From Crocodylus rhombifer (Eukaryota; Chordata; Crocodylia; Crocodylidae), in the NCBI GenBank assembly GCA_038503035.1, contig JAVSML010020371.1, positions 1-64,000 of the forward strand: DNA of 64,000 nt, in the 5' to 3' direction. The translations under genes were made by a program, and so were the position numbers. The first letter of the stretch is position 1. The number at the start of each line of letters is the position of its first letter. Below the pieces are notes generated by a model, which saw only the letters and a list, made by a program, of their open reading frames with translations, was not told where the DNA came from and made no database searches. Shown piece by piece: positions 43,701-58,700 of this stretch.

Positions 43701-46700
43701 AAGATTTCAGGTGTCTGGAAGAAGCAGGTGCTGGTGGATTGGGTTTTGGTGCTTTATCAGGTGACCACACTTTACTTCTTTAGCACCCCCTTTCTGCATT
43801 TTAGTCTGGGATATGTGGGCTGCGAGCTCAGACCTGGTGCGAGGGAAATGGCATTTCCTCAGTAAGATGGCAGGGTTTCACATAAAGGTTTTACCTTTGC
43901 ATTCCCAGCAGGATGGCAGCAGGGAAATACCACTGCAAGCTAGGTTTTCCTTGCCAGCCTCTGGAGTCTGCTTGGCCCTGTGGCTGGTGGGACCGGGAAG
44001 AGTTCTTGGCACTTTGCAGCCTTGCTGGTAAACTCATGGCTGTGTGCACCTTGAGGCAAAAGCATCCTGTTAGACCGGGGTAGGCAGAATCCAGCCAATG
44101 GCCAAATCCAACCCACCAATTGATTGGATCCAGCCCATGGCTGCCCCCGTGGCACTCTGCATGGGGCCAAGCCGTAGCTGCCCAGATACTGCTCAGCTCC
44201 CCCAGCCTCCAGTGGCATCTCCTCCTGCTGCTGCTCCACTTCGGGTGCGGGGGAAGCTGCAGCCAGGCAGATCCTGCCCAGCGTGTGGGGCCCCAGCTCT
44301 AGCTGCCTTCTACCCCCACTCTGCCTGCCCCCCAACCCACCTCCACCCCTGCTGACTCCTGGCACCTAGTGTGCAGGCAACCCCCACCCCCACTGACACG
44401 TGCATATCCACACTCCCCCCACAACCCCCCACACATGCATACCCCCACGCACACTCCCCCACACCCCCTCTTCACACACACTTCCACCCCACATGCACAA
44501 TATACAAGAGTAGGTCTTTATTTTGAGAGATTATACAATTGCCTCTCTATCCACTACTCACACACACATAAATCAGGACAAACATTATTTTTTTAAATAA
44601 AATTAAAATATGTTATAGTAGAGGTTTGATTTTTAGTATAGGATTTGTTGTTTTTTTTCAATCTGTTATTTGTTAACATGCTGGCCTCTAAAAGATTTTA
44701 TGTGCCCTCAGCCGCTCACCAAAACTCGTTAAGTGGCTCTCCAGCCAAAATAATTGCCCACCCCACTGTCTTCCCTCGGATGCTAAATGGGACTTTGCAG
44801 TGTGTGCGGACAGCAGCAGTTCTCAGGGATGCTTCTAGGGATAAGTGTCCTTGTGCACACGAAGGGCAAAGCCATGCGTGCTATGCTGGTTAATAGGCTC
44901 CCTGCCACGATGCAATGTCTTGGTGCAGAGGAGGCTGCTGTGCCTGCTAATAGGTGTTACTGTCATCTCGCCCTCCTGGGGGAACCTGAGAAGTGAGAGG
45001 ACAGTGCGGATTAGCTGGGGCTCACATGCGGTGCCAACTGCAACATTTTGTTGCTCACCATCCTGAGTCATGCTAGCGTCACACACGGGTACAGTAAGAA
45101 GAGCAATTGTGTTCCCCCCTGGGGCGTGCCGGGGGATGGCTACCTGTGCGTATGGCTGTGAAGTGGCTCTAGGGCTTCAGTTTTGGTGCCTGCTGTTGTC
45201 CTTGTGTTGGAACTCAGATTCTCTCTGTGGCTGCGTCTGTCTGGCCACAGGGCTCCTTGTGGGCTGGATCCAGCCTGGGGCATCAGAGAGCAGTGGCAGC
45301 AACAACCCCGCTGGCTTTAGCACGGGGCAGATTTGGGGCACAGCGGGGGTGGGGCAGGGGGTAGGTAGCGTGCAGCAGTAGTGAAAAGCAAAGTACCCAG
45401 AGGGTGACCTGGTTGTATGAGGTCATCTGCCCCCAGCCACACCCAGCAACTTCCAGCAGCCTGCCGGCCCATGGGCAGTATTTTTGACTCCCCAGTTCTA
45501 GCTCAGAGGTTTTCAAACTGGGATATACGTACCCCCTGGGGTACGTGATGCTTTGCCAGGGGAGTTTTTGAATGGTCCGTGCACAGCAAGTAACAGCATG
45601 GCCACGTGTTGACAGTGTTGAACATGCAGAGGCGAGTCAGGTGTCGGGCATGAGCAGCAATATTTTGCAGGGGCATATGGCCACAAAGGTTTGCAGATCA
45701 CTGGTGTAGCCCATACTGTGTCAGTAGCAGCCCACGGATGGCCAGGTGCATCAGGACCGGAGGTCTGGGCCCTTTGACTATTTAACATTCACAGATCTTT
45801 GTGCGAATTCGGGGTTGGCATGATCACTCTGACCCATAGGCTGTATTTCTAGCTTAAAAGGTGTGTTTTAAATCTTACCCGATCACTTACAGATCTGAAA
45901 GGACAATCCTATATACAGATGAAGCCTCCCACTCTCAGCAGCCTTCAGAGGCCCAGAGCTTGATGCTAACAGTGTCGTATGCTTAGGAATAAGGCTGCAT
46001 GCCAGAGGCTCCCACAGCACCTGGGTGCATAGCGTCTCCCCTGCAGTCCTAGTCACTGGATGGTCCAGTGCTCAGAAGAGCTTGCCTATGGCAGCTGCCG
46101 GGTGGGTTGCCCTGTTTCTCTACAACACAGTGTGTACTTCATTTGCATGTTACAAGGTGTTTAGTTTAGTGTTTTTTGTGCTGATGGAGCCAAGCCAGTT
46201 CCTGGCTCCTCTGTCCTCACTGGGCAGTCCATTCTTCATGGAGAGCATTAACCCAGGGATGGGCAATTATTTGGACCAGAGGGTCACTTAGAGAGTTTTG
46301 GTGGGCGTTTGCAGGCTGGGTTAGGACTTCACCCTCCAGCCTGCAACAGCTCAGCAAAAGTCCCTAAGTGGTAGATTACTAGACTGGTGAGGGGGTACTG
46401 GATGGAGTGGGTGGGTGGGCAGGGTCTCCATGGAGACTGGCTCGGGACCCCCATGGGTAGGGCATGCTTGGCGAGGCAGATGGGATAGGGCCATGGGCAG
46501 GTGGGGAATGGCATCCAGCAGCAGGATGGGCAGCCAGGGCTGGGATCTGGGACTATGATGGGCCTAGTATTAATGTGTGGATAATGAGGTGTGTTCCCAT
46601 TCCCCACTGAACCTGGGAGGGCATGAATGGAAGCACCAGGCCAAGTGGGCCATCTTGCTCCTCCGCCTTGTTTCAGATGGACTGATCACTGGGGACTTTC

Positions 46701-49700
46701 AGATGCAAGCAGCAGGCAAACACATTTTACTTGGGTTGGTGGTGGCCTACAAGTTCCATAGATTTAATATATTTCATAGACATTAAGGCTGGAAGGGACT
46801 TCGTGAAGTCATCAGGTCCAGCCCCCTGCCCATGTAACAGAATGTATTTTTTCCCCTGGCCTGGGAATGGGTTTTCCTTGGTGCAGCATTTGCTTTCACA
46901 GAGGAGGCTCTAGCATACATTTGCTTCACCAGCCGAGTGGTAGTGCTGCCTGCAGAGCTCCATTGCCACCTTTCAAGTCCAGGGTTGGCCTCTGCAGGAA
47001 GCTGGGGCAGGTGTGATAGGGAACAAACAGGTGGGGAAACTGGCAGCTGCATGCCAGCTACCGTGCGCATGTGTCTGTTCACTGGGCCTTGTCCTCGTTG
47101 CCTCCCCTGAGGAGCTGTGAGAGGCAAGATGATGGTGCAATGGGATGAAGGCCCTTTGTGTTGCCAACAGAAGGGCTGGGTTTGTTAACGCTGCTCGATG
47201 GTACTGTGGAAGTAAAGGGCCGTGTCAGAGAGAACAGGCCAGTTCTTTCAAAGAACTCCTGCGTTCAGTCTCACCAAGAAGAGCCGTAGCCAAGGTCCCA
47301 AACTCGTGTGGGAATGGTTTCTTCCCAGAAATGGGTGCAAGGTTGTTATCAGGCCATGGCCTCGAACCTGGAGCCTTGGCCTGCCTGGTGCAGCCACTCA
47401 TTGCAGTGTCCCCCTCCTCAGCTGAGCACCAGAGCGGACATAGGTGGTCAGAACCTGTTATCTGGGCCTAGCCACCAACACACTCCCTGCCACTGGAGTG
47501 ACAAGCAAGGGTCAGCTGACGCTTTACCCCTTCCTAGAAAAAACCCTGACCCAGAAGAGAAAGTTTCCGGACGACATCTTGTACCTAGGCTGTCTTACCC
47601 TTGTCTTGTGCCTCTGCCGGATTCTCTGGCAACCCGACCTGGGTTGCCTGCAGACCCTGAGTTTGACCTGACCCTTTGGCTTTCTAACCCACCTCTGGTT
47701 TAATCTCTCAGATACCTGACCCTGCGTGACCCTCTGGATCTCTGATTCAGTCCCCCACATGGTCCATCTGGCTTCCTGGCTCCCCATCACTCAGACTGCA
47801 CACTCCCCTCCAGATCTTGGTTGCTTCTTCTGACCCTGGGGGACCCCCAGACTTGGCCACCCACAGCCCGGCATGACAGTGATCAATGTGTCTTGATGAA
47901 GGGTAAGGCCAGGGCAGATTTAGCACAGAGAAAATAATGACTCTGAATCAGATCCCCACTTCTTCCTCCCAAGGGCCTTCACTAGACAAAGATACCGGTC
48001 GATGGTTTCAGCCCTATCAGCTGACACAGACAGAAAGCATTGTACTAAAATCTCCTTTTCTAAATCGCCTTGAACAATTCTTCTCTGGCATCGGCCTTGA
48101 TGAATGGAGTTCTGTCCTCAGCAGTTCAGCTGGGAAGGGACGCCGGCCAGGCAGAGCTCTCTCTGGTATCATTAGCAGAGCACGGGTGGCCTGATAAGCA
48201 CTGAAGGAGCATATTGATCCACAAAAGAGAAAGGACAAAGCTAATGTCTTGGAAATGACTTTGCTTTATCTGGTGAAACCCAGGCTCTTCCCTCCTGCTG
48301 GTCTCTGGGCTGGGCTCTTACGGAAGCTTCCAAACCAGGTGAAACGTGACAGCTGGAAGGAACAGGTCTGAAAGACCGGACAATTAACACTTGCTTTTTT
48401 TCTAATAAGAGGAGGAAAAAGAATAAAATGCACCATGTTGCTGCCTGAGGTTTGAGGTTCATAATTGGGGATGGGACGATGAGATGCATGAATGGTGGGA
48501 TTAGAAATTGGGAGAGGTAGGGGCTATTCTAGGCTCTGCTGCTGATCTTACTCAGCAGATCGCTGGGCAGATCACTTCACATTTAGGTGCATATGTCTGT
48601 CTCTCATCGGTCAACTGAGAATAGCAGTGCGCGTCTTCTAAGGGCACTGTGCTGGCCAAGCGATGTTTGGGAGAAGTCCAAACTCTCTACAGAGAATGAT
48701 ACTCAAAAATTCAAGGTGTAAGACTTTGATTAAGTAGTAATGTGGATGCTAGTAAGATAGCTGCTTTCTAGGTGCTGTAGTGGGCAGGCAAGAAGTTTTA
48801 CAAACCAGATGTCTGCCTGCGAGTCTTCTCTTTCCTGGGTCTCCACCTTGGAGGATTTCTGCCATTCCATCAGGAAGCCAAAGTTGCTTCACAGCCTGCT
48901 AGGGTTGAGTATTTGACCAGACCAAAAAGACTTGGTCAGTTGCCTGTCAAATACTGCTAAATAATGGTCAAGTATTTTAAACACTGATTTATTAGATCAA
49001 TACAGAGAGAGACTTTCATTTTTAGCAGGTTGGATGCTTATAAATTACAAAAAACCCCAGTGTCGTTAACGGTTATTGTGAAACAAGGAAATGGAATCGT
49101 ACAAAATTGTAATGAATGTGTATAACAAACAGATGGTAGATTAGTATCACTGGGAGCAATATTCAGCACTGAATGGTAGTTTTTCCTGCCTTTTATCCCA
49201 GAATCCTGGGTCAGTCCAACCAGCTATGAAATGCAGCAAGTGAAATTAAACAGAAATGAAACACAGCAGCTATACAGAGGACAGAAGTTGGCTGTTCTGG
49301 TTTGGGTTCCTCCCTCAGCACAGAGTAGCTCCTGCGAGAGAGGGGGAGAGAGTATCTTCACTCTTATGGGGTGAGGAGCTGTTCTTCCTGCCTTTGCTAA
49401 TGGATGATACTGGGATACAAGGGAGGCTGCTACCTACACAAGGGCATTTTTAGCTTTGTGGAGTTTTTGACTGCAGTCAAGTAATAGGCATTCAGTCAAC
49501 ATAGCTAACAGCATCCTGGGCTGCATTGGTAGGAACATTGCCAGTAGATCGAGGGCAGTGATTCTTCCCCTCTATTCTGCTCTGGGGAAGCCACATATGG
49601 AGCCCTGTGTCCAGCTGTGGGCTCCCCATGACAGAAAAGATGTGGACAGATTGGAGAGAGTCCAGTGGAGGGCAACAAAAATGATTTGGGGGCTGGGACA

Positions 49701-52700
49701 CATGACTTGGGATTGAATAGCAGCCTTAAACTACCTGACAGAGGGGTTGCAAAGAGGATGGAGCTGGACTGTTCTCAGTGGGGGCAGATGACAGAACAAG
49801 GAGCACTGGGCTCGAGTTGCAGCAAGGGAAGTTGAGGTTGGATATTAGGAAAAATTTTTCTCACTAGGAGGGTGGTGAGGCACTGGAACAGGTTATCTAG
49901 AGAGGTTGTGGATTCTCCATCCTTGGAGGTTTTTAAGACCTGACTCAAGAAAACCCTAGCTGGGATGATGTAGTTAGGGATGGACTTGCTTGGAGCAGGC
50001 GGTTGGACTAGATGTGACCTCCTGACGTCCCTTCCAACCCTCATTTTCTATTATTCTATTGTTTGGGTGGTCAGTTGGGCACCTGGCTTACCCTACAGCT
50101 TGCTTAGGAATGGAACCAATCATTGTTATACAAGATCCCAAAAGATTGTGGCCTGTATGTGCCAGACCCTCTTTCCTGGCACTCAAGAATGCACCAAGTT
50201 TAGCCTGACTCCCCAGTTTGGGGTACTGAGCAATAAGATGTCACATTAAAACGAGTTTTGTGGCACCTTGTGGTAGACTTTCTGTTGTTTCTGTCTTCTA
50301 GCCACTTGCACGTAAGAGGGGACTAATGTTCAGTGTGACTGGAGGGTCTATTTGCAAACTTTCTCCCTTGTAGAGCAGCCCGCATTTCAAAGTTACATCA
50401 GTGCTTTAAAAATCTGGCTCAGAAAACAAGACAGTGGAGAGGTATGTTTAGATGTGGAATGTATTTGCTTGAGCCTGTCTGTAACGAGTCTGGCTTTTCT
50501 CAAGAATCTGGAATGATCCAGTTATGAACAGGCTGGATGTGCTACAAAATACTCAGCAAGAAAAAGTCATGTTGATGGAGAGAAGAAGATTGAGCCAGGT
50601 CCTGGAAGGCTGGGGTTCTTTCCCTTGCTCTGTCATTGACTTGGACTTCTTGGACGAGTTGGGGATCCAGCCTTCCAAAGTGGCAGGCAGATGTTAGCAG
50701 GAGCCACAGGTACTGGGCCCTCCCCATAACCAGGCTCTCGGGCCTGGCTTGGCTGTGATGTTAACTCAGGTTTGCCCCTGATTGGACACCTGTTACATGT
50801 GTGCATACCCGTCTGGTTTGGAGTCAGCAGTGCTTTACGCTCCAGATAGGACTGCTAAAGGAGAGGGGGCAGGTTGGAGTCCAAGTATTCCTGATGCTGG
50901 AGGTGGTCATGTAGAGGGATCGAGCATCTCTGGTCACAGCTGCTGCTCAGAAGCTAACCCTATTGCTGTTCGTAGCTTGACTGCTGTTCTGGGGACATGC
51001 CAAACCCTGATCTGTTAATTGAAGACAAGTCCTGAATCTCACTGAACCTAAGCCAAGCCTGATGCCAGTCCAAGGAAGTTAATGCGGTTAAAACTAACAT
51101 CAGTTTAGTCCCTTCTACCTCAGTTTCCACATTGGGGAAGTTACGCACCCATGGCACTAAAGGATCACTAAAGCATAATCAACCCAGAGTGAACATGGAA
51201 TATGCCTCACACCATTCAGCATAACTAAAATCTAATTGTATTAACACATGAAATGTATTAATATGTTCTACATAGACAGAAAGAAAAACATTTAGTTAAA
51301 TCGTCTTACCCAATCCCAGATGTCACTCCACATCATAGAAAAGATGGCCAATCAGTTTCTGAAAGTAGAGTGTGGTCATCTGTGAGTAATGGCTGTTTTT
51401 GGATGACAACACTTACCAAATTTCTTGTTAACCCCCCTTTTATGCTTTTTCTTTAACTTTACTCCTCTGATGACTCTTCATTTCCAGGTACCATTGATTG
51501 ATTTTGCTGTGATACTATTCATGTTTTTATCCAGTCAGCCTATTTCCTTTGTTCCAACAAACCCATCATATGCACACAATTTACTTTGATCTTTTCCCAG
51601 TGTCTTAATTTGGGCGTGCCCTGGACTCCTAATTTGGTCTGTCCATAAAAGCCAGAAATTAAAAGCGCTCTGCAGTTGGGCACTGTTCAGTTGGTCCCCT
51701 CTTATCACCTTTCATTAACGCATCCAATCATGTCATCCCTCTGATTTAGTTGGTTAGTGCCAAGTTCAGTTAATTTGAACTAGTAACAAGGGCCACACTG
51801 TACAAGGTCTGTTCAAAAAGTATTGAGACTGAACGTGTATTTGTGGTACAAACTATTGCGGGGGGTGGCTTTGCTGAACATGTCTGGGCATGTTGGGACT
51901 CCTCTGGACAAGTTTGCAACTCATGGTGTTTTCCTGGTTTTCTGGGGCCAGCAGTTGAAGTAAGATTCTTTGTGTCTCATGTCCCCTTTTGTTGTGTCAG
52001 AGTGCCCAGAACAACGCTTGTGCATTCAATTTTGCATGAAAATTGGGAAAATGGCAAGTGAAACATCTGAATTACTTAAAGTAGCATTTGGTGATGACAC
52101 TATGAGTCATGCAAGAGTTTTTGAGTGGTATCATCGGTTTAAAGAAGGACGATCATTGGTTGAAAGTGATGAGCATTCCGGATGCCCTTCAGCATCACAA
52201 AATGATGTGGCAGTGCTTTGCAGTTTGGGTTGAAGTGATAGGCGATTGACTGTCCGAGAGATAGCAGAAGAAGTTGGAATTTCTGTTGGTTCATGTCATT
52301 CAATGCTAAGCAGTGACTTAGGAATGAAACGATCAGAAAAATGACCAGAAAAGTGGGGTCCGACTCTTGGATGCTTCACCATGACAATGCGCCTGCACAC
52401 TCAGCACAGCTTATGAAGCAGTTTTTAGCAAAATTTTAGCCAAATACCATATCCCACAAGTTCCATAGCCTCCATATTCATGTGATTTGGCCCCAGGTGA
52501 CTTTTTTCTCTTCCCTCAAATAAAGAAAACCTTGAAAGGAAGAAGATTTTGTGATGTGGAACCATAAAACAAAATGCTACTGAGCACCTTTTGCGATTTC
52601 ACAAATCACTTATCAGAGATGCTTCCAACAATGGCAGAAATGCTGGGAGAAGTGTGTGGCTGCAGAAGGAGCATACTTCGAAGGAGATAAAGCTGAAACT

Positions 52701-55700
52701 CCTGTAAATAAAATATTTTGTTTCCTACAGCATCAGTCTTGATACTTTTTGAACAGACCTTGTACATGCCTATATTGATAATGCTGACACATAAACTCCC
52801 TATGAAAGCGTGCTCAAGGCTATTTGCTGATAGTGCAGACACAAAGTGAAACAGAAAAGTTCAAATAATAATGAGGCTATAGAGAAGCAATGGTTAAATA
52901 AGGCTGACTAGAACAGAAACATTCAAAAAATACTATAAGTCACCACTCAAGCAGGTGCAACTAAAGCTAAATGTGACAAGCTACCCTAACAGGGAAGCAG
53001 AGATGAATTCTGACTCCGGATTGTTTTGAGCCCAAACTAGCACACTGGCTTTCCCAGAAGGGCTAGAGGGGTGTTGCAACAAAAAACACGTGCCTGGGCA
53101 TGCATACCAGTGAAGACTCGTGAAGGGGTTGGGTGTGGATGGGGTTGACTGAGGAAGATCTTCATCTTGTTCCAGTTCTGTTTCTGACACATTGCATGAG
53201 CTGGGAGTTCCTACTGCATCGGGGTTCCCGCCTCTGAAGTGGAGGCAATGTTGACTTGCTTCCCAGAGAAGCACTGCAAGGGCAGGGAGCAGCCCTCTTG
53301 GATCATCCTTCCTGCTTTCCATGCATGTGAGGCACACCTAGCCTGGCAGATCCTGGTTGTGCTAGGGGAGATACTGCTGTCAAACAGCTGCAAGTGGTGT
53401 CTAAAGCCACATCCTGAGCAGGTAGTACTTGTAAGGCTCCCCCACATGGATACCTCAGAGGATGGAAATGTTTCCAGTAGTACTGGTAGAGAAAAACGAC
53501 AAGCTCAGATGTGGGGAAAGTCTCGGGCCAGGACTGGTTGCCATGAGCTCCATTCTAGATCCAGGCTCTGAGGCTGGTGTGCGTTTTGATTTCTGAGGGC
53601 ACCACTTCAGCACAGAAAAACACAAGCGTTGCTACCCTAGTTCGGAGCAGCAGTCCATCTAGCACAGCAGCCAGCAGAAGATGCTTTACAGGGTGGGTAT
53701 ATGTGCAGGGCGTGTAAGCCATCCCCTGTCAGACCCTCCCTAGCATCCAGCATCATTGGTTTTGGGCTCTTGGAGGATACATCCCTGCCCCTTTTAATCC
53801 TGTTGCTCCCAGTAGGCCTGACCATGAATTTGCCTGGTCCCCTTTTTAACCTAGCTATACAATCTGCCTCTATGGCCTGTTGTGGCAAGGAGTTCCTCAA
53901 GTCAGCTACGTGCTGCTTGCAGAAGTCCTTTGTCTTGTTGGTTTTAATCCTGTTTCCTGCTCATTTTTGGGGTGCCCCCCATTTCTTGTTTCCTGGGACT
54001 TCGTGAATGTTCACTTTGTCCACACTCTTTCTGACATTAAAGACTCCTCAACCTCCTTTCCAAACGGAGTTGCCCAGCCTTTTCCCTTGCTCCAGGCACA
54101 GCTGCTGCTCCATACCCCTGATCATCTTGGTTGCCCTTCTCTGTACTTACTGTGTTCTTTTTTCCTCCGGCTCTTAAGTAATAATCGTGCTCCGTGCTTT
54201 CCACAGGTGTTGCAAGGGCACCTTTAATTACTGAGGACTCCTTCAAATAGTGCAATTTAGAGGGGTTGAGCTCCAAAGGACATGGAAAATGTTCAATGCT
54301 GTTGCTTCAGAGGTTTTGGCAAAATGCAGGAAGTGGGTGCATCCAGCAGTGTGGAAAGCTGAGCTGTCTGCCTCTACTGCTGCATGGGATTCAGCTGGGG
54401 TCTGGCTTCAGAGTATATGAGATTACGGCCGGGGTGGACTTGGTTATTTGTGTGAGGCCACTGGTGTAATGTAATGTCCTTCTGTCCCCAGGGAGTCAGC
54501 CTGCCTGCAGCCAAGGAGCGGGGACAGCTTGTGTTCCTGGAAGGCCTGAAGTCTTGCTTCGAGGTCCTGTTCAAAGAGGAGCCGCCCACGGGACAGCCAA
54601 ACCCTCTGCAGTTTATCAGGTAACCACCTGAGCCTTTAGGAAAGGTATAAGCAGCAGCGTGTGGGCTCAGCACCCGGCCCAGGGACACGTGTGCCACCAG
54701 TGTAGCTCATGCCATGTGACAGCATTTGCAACAGAGCTCCCTTCTAACCCCTCCTTCCTGGTGCTGCATGTGATAGCAATCACTCTTCAGGTCTTTTGCT
54801 GTAGCAACATATGCACTGACCCTTCTAAGTGCAGACACGTGAGTCAGTCCAAGCTTGAGAGAGTGCCCAACACCACCGGTCATCTGTCCTGTCCTTAGTC
54901 ACCAGCACATCTGCTCTCCTCCTGCTGGGACCTGTACAGTCCAGGTCCCCTGTCTGAGCAGACCAGGGTTTGGGTCTTCCCCTTCAGCTGCTACCTTTGC
55001 TTTTTTTGTTCTTTGAGAGTCTGAGGAATTGGCTTCAGCCAAGACTCATGCCTTTGTGAGAAGCAGCTCCTGTCCGGGAGGATTTCAAAGAATCATAGAG
55101 AAGTGGGGCTGGAAGGTTGCTCTCGAGGTCACATCTAATCCAACCCCTGCCTGAGGCAGGGTCAGCCCTGTCTATACCATCCTATATACAGATCCATAAT
55201 CTAATCTGTTTGTAAAATTACCATCAGCCCTGACACAACAAAAGGCATCACATATGAACTGGCCACAGAGAAAGCAGGGGAACCACAGCACCCAATGGTA
55301 GAGGCCACACCCCTTGCTACAGAGGATGGCAAACCTCTGTCCAGTCTGTACCAATCTGACCCCAGGGTAAAGCCCCTTCCAACCCCAAACGCAGCGCTGG
55401 TCTGAGTTTAAGTGGAGAGGCGAGACCCTCTAGCTAGGACCCTCCAGGGTAGAGTCCCAGCAGGAGCACTGGCACAGCCCAGTCCCCATTCCCAACATGG
55501 GCTGCAGCCAGCACCTAATGCCTCTGAGGGAGGCCTAAAAATACTGTGGCATATAGCAGAAAGGAGGGAAGGGGGAAAACACTACAGCCCAGAAGCCTGG
55601 GAAATCCTTATAGTAGAACACAGCAGAGCTACACCTAGATCATCCTCCACCAGTGGCCGTCCAACCTCTCCTTGAATGCCTCCAGCTATGGGAAGTCCAC

Positions 55701-58700
55701 AGCTTCCCTGGCAGCTATCCCACTGCTTCCCCACTCTAACAGTGAAGAAGTTTTTCTTACTTCCTTCTGCACTATGTCTGGCACTGCCCAGCCAGTCCTT
55801 AGCTTCCTTAGCCCTTCCCTTCTCCCACATGCTTCCTAGTCAAAGGTGCAAGGTTTACTTGCACGTTCGCTCTGTCTGCATGTACCTGGGAGGCTTCTGG
55901 GCATTGATCGGAGCAGCCCAGAACTCCGACAGACCACTGACTTCCACCTGTTGTTGCTGTAGTACATGGGCATGCCGCAACCTTGTCATGATGTGATTCT
56001 GGGCTGCAGCTGGACAGGTGGTGTAAGCAGTTACACCGCTGGCTATCTGCTTGGGCTTGCTGTCAGCTGGCGCTTGGCCCTCCCTGGCACGTTAGCTCTG
56101 GGCAGTGCGTGTCAGGCTGGTGCTGTGCCTATCCCACTGCTGCCTGGATAAACAGTGTTAGATATCTGCAAGGCTGTAGGTCCAGCATTCAGTTCACACT
56201 TGCAAATGGAAAGGACTCAGAAACCCTGAAATACTTGCTGTTGCTGTGACTGTGTCTACCTGGGGCTCTCCTGGTTGCTGAGGAAGGAAGTGGCTCCATC
56301 CTGCTCTCTGCTGGGGGCTGAGGGATGGAGTGGGCCTCCTTCCCTGTACTTCTGATCTGGAGACAGGCTGAGTGAGCTACTGGAAGGGGATCCTTAGAGG
56401 GAATCTTTCTCAGATACACAGGGCAGTTGTACAGCTGCAGGGGCCCCTACAGCACGTGGGACAGAGCTTTTCAGCAGTAATAAGCTATTCCTCTCTCTGT
56501 GCACTCTGCAGTGCTCCTGTCTGCACCCATGGAGAAATGAGCGTGACAGAAGCACCGTGTCCCCCTCATGAGGTCACGGCTGCAGTGCACTAGCAGTGCT
56601 TATTCCAGTGCAAAGCACCTTTGCATCAGATACAGCTGCTTTTTGTCATAGAAGGTCACGCTGCTTTAGTTGTACCACTTCTAATGAGAGCAGGGCCAGT
56701 GTGGCAGGCACACCAGGCCCAGGGACACTTGTCTTCTCTTCCAGAGAGGGTGGCTCTAACCTGAAAGCCCTGTACGAGTTTGTCCGCACATCCCTGACGC
56801 CCTCAGAGAGTGATTCCTGGAAGTGTCCTGTGCTGCTCGTGGATGATGTCAGCGTCCTGCTCAGCCTGGGCATGAGGCCGGTGGATGTGTTGGATTTCAT
56901 CCATTACTGCAGAGTCACCGTATGCTCTCAGCTAAAGGTACGGCTGGGCTTCTCTGCTCCCCCTGCCCACAATTAGATCAGAGAGAAGTGGGGTTGGAAG
57001 GGACCTCTAGAAGTCACTGAGTCCAACCCCTGCCTAAGGCAGGGTCAGCCCTGTCCAAACCAGCCCAGACAGAAGTTGAGTATCCAGGCTGCTTCTCAGC
57101 GGCATTCTTCCCTTCAATCAGTGCTGCTTTGCCTGGGATTAGCAACCACTGCTTTTCCTCCACGGGGCAGAGCTGCTGCCTGCTGTTGGATACTAATGAG
57201 CTGAGCGGGCTTTGCCCTTTGGGGTACTGATCCAATTCCAGTTCAGGCATGGACCCAAACTCCCTCTGCAATTCCCATTTGAGTTAGTCAAAGGTATTTC
57301 AGAGGATCACCATGGTGTGAGAGCGGGGTTGGCCTCCAGCCATTAGATGTGGCTCTGTGCTGTTTAATATCCTCTGTGCTCCATGACACCAGGGTGAGTG
57401 TTTTGGTGGCCAGGAAAGTGAAATCTCCCCATCCCTGCTCTAGGACACTGAGAGAGAACTGGTTATTGGGGTAAAGTGATGTCTTCTATGCAGATGGAAG
57501 AAATAAATATTTCTCATCTCTTCTTTTCCTAACCAAAGAGTTGGTGGGGTCTTGAGGGTCAGACATGGGATTGGCTGTACCTCAGCCATACCGGTTATGT
57601 GTCTCTGGCTCTTCTGACAGGAGCCTGAACTAAACTTTCTCCATAGTGTCTTGGATATAGGAAGAGAGACTAGATCTTGGGCAGTGGAAAACTTGTGGGG
57701 GATGGAGTGACCTTCAGGCACCTGAATGGGGTTCCTTTAAGGATAAGAGGTGGATTCACTAGGCAGGACACTGAGGGGAGAGCAGGATGTGAAACAGCAC
57801 AAGGGGAGGTCTGGAGGCTGGTGGGGAAAAATCAGCACCCACTGCCTTTATAATCAATCTTGGCTGCCCTCGGGAGATAGGGGAGGGTCTGTTACAGCTA
57901 GATCAGGCCTTTTCATTTAAAAAAAAAGAAAAAAGCCAATAAAAAATACATTAATGAACAGGTTCATGTGGGCTGAGGCAGACTTACATGATCTGGAAGT
58001 AGCACTGGGTTGTTCAAAACTCCCCCATTCCCCACCCTGTCTCCCACAGCATGACTGATGGGAATTATCCCCCTGGCAGTGCCTCTCTTCACAGAATCAG
58101 AGAGAAGTCAGTCTGGAAGGGATCTCCAGAGGCAGGATCAGCCCTGTCCAGACCATCCCACACAAATCCATTGTCCAGCCTCCTAGCAAAACAACACAGT
58201 CAGCCCTGACACAACACCAGGCATTGCCCCTGAACCTGCCACAGGTAAAGCAGGGAGACCACAGCAGCCAGTGACCTGCTTCTATAAAAGGTTGTTAATA
58301 CATGCTCCCTGGAAGAAGCCACACTCTGCACTACAGAGGAAAGTGCCAGTCTGACCATGGCATACAGTTCCTTCCTGACCCCAAATAGGGTTAGCTCTCT
58401 GCTTAGTATTTCTGAGGTTTTTGAATCTGCTTACAGATCAGTGCAGTCAGCAGCAGCTGCTTTGTAACACAGCCTTCATGTAGTTTTAGGCTGGAGAGAA
58501 GGTGTTACGTAACCTGGTTCTTCTCCCGCCTCTGATTCAGGACCCGGACTGGTGCGGTTACAGTGGAGCTAGGGGGCTCAGTAACTTAGGGCGCACTGTG
58601 TTTGTGCGAGTGCAGGTCCTTCATCTCTTCCCATGACATGGAGGTGACTGTCAGCAAATGAGTTAACTGCTCTCTGGTGCTCTCTGTTTCAGGGGAACAT

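Noticed and set aside
47308..47790. Open frames on both strands at 47.3-47.8 kb
   Set aside because: No domain, no splice context and opposite-strand overlap; considered chance.
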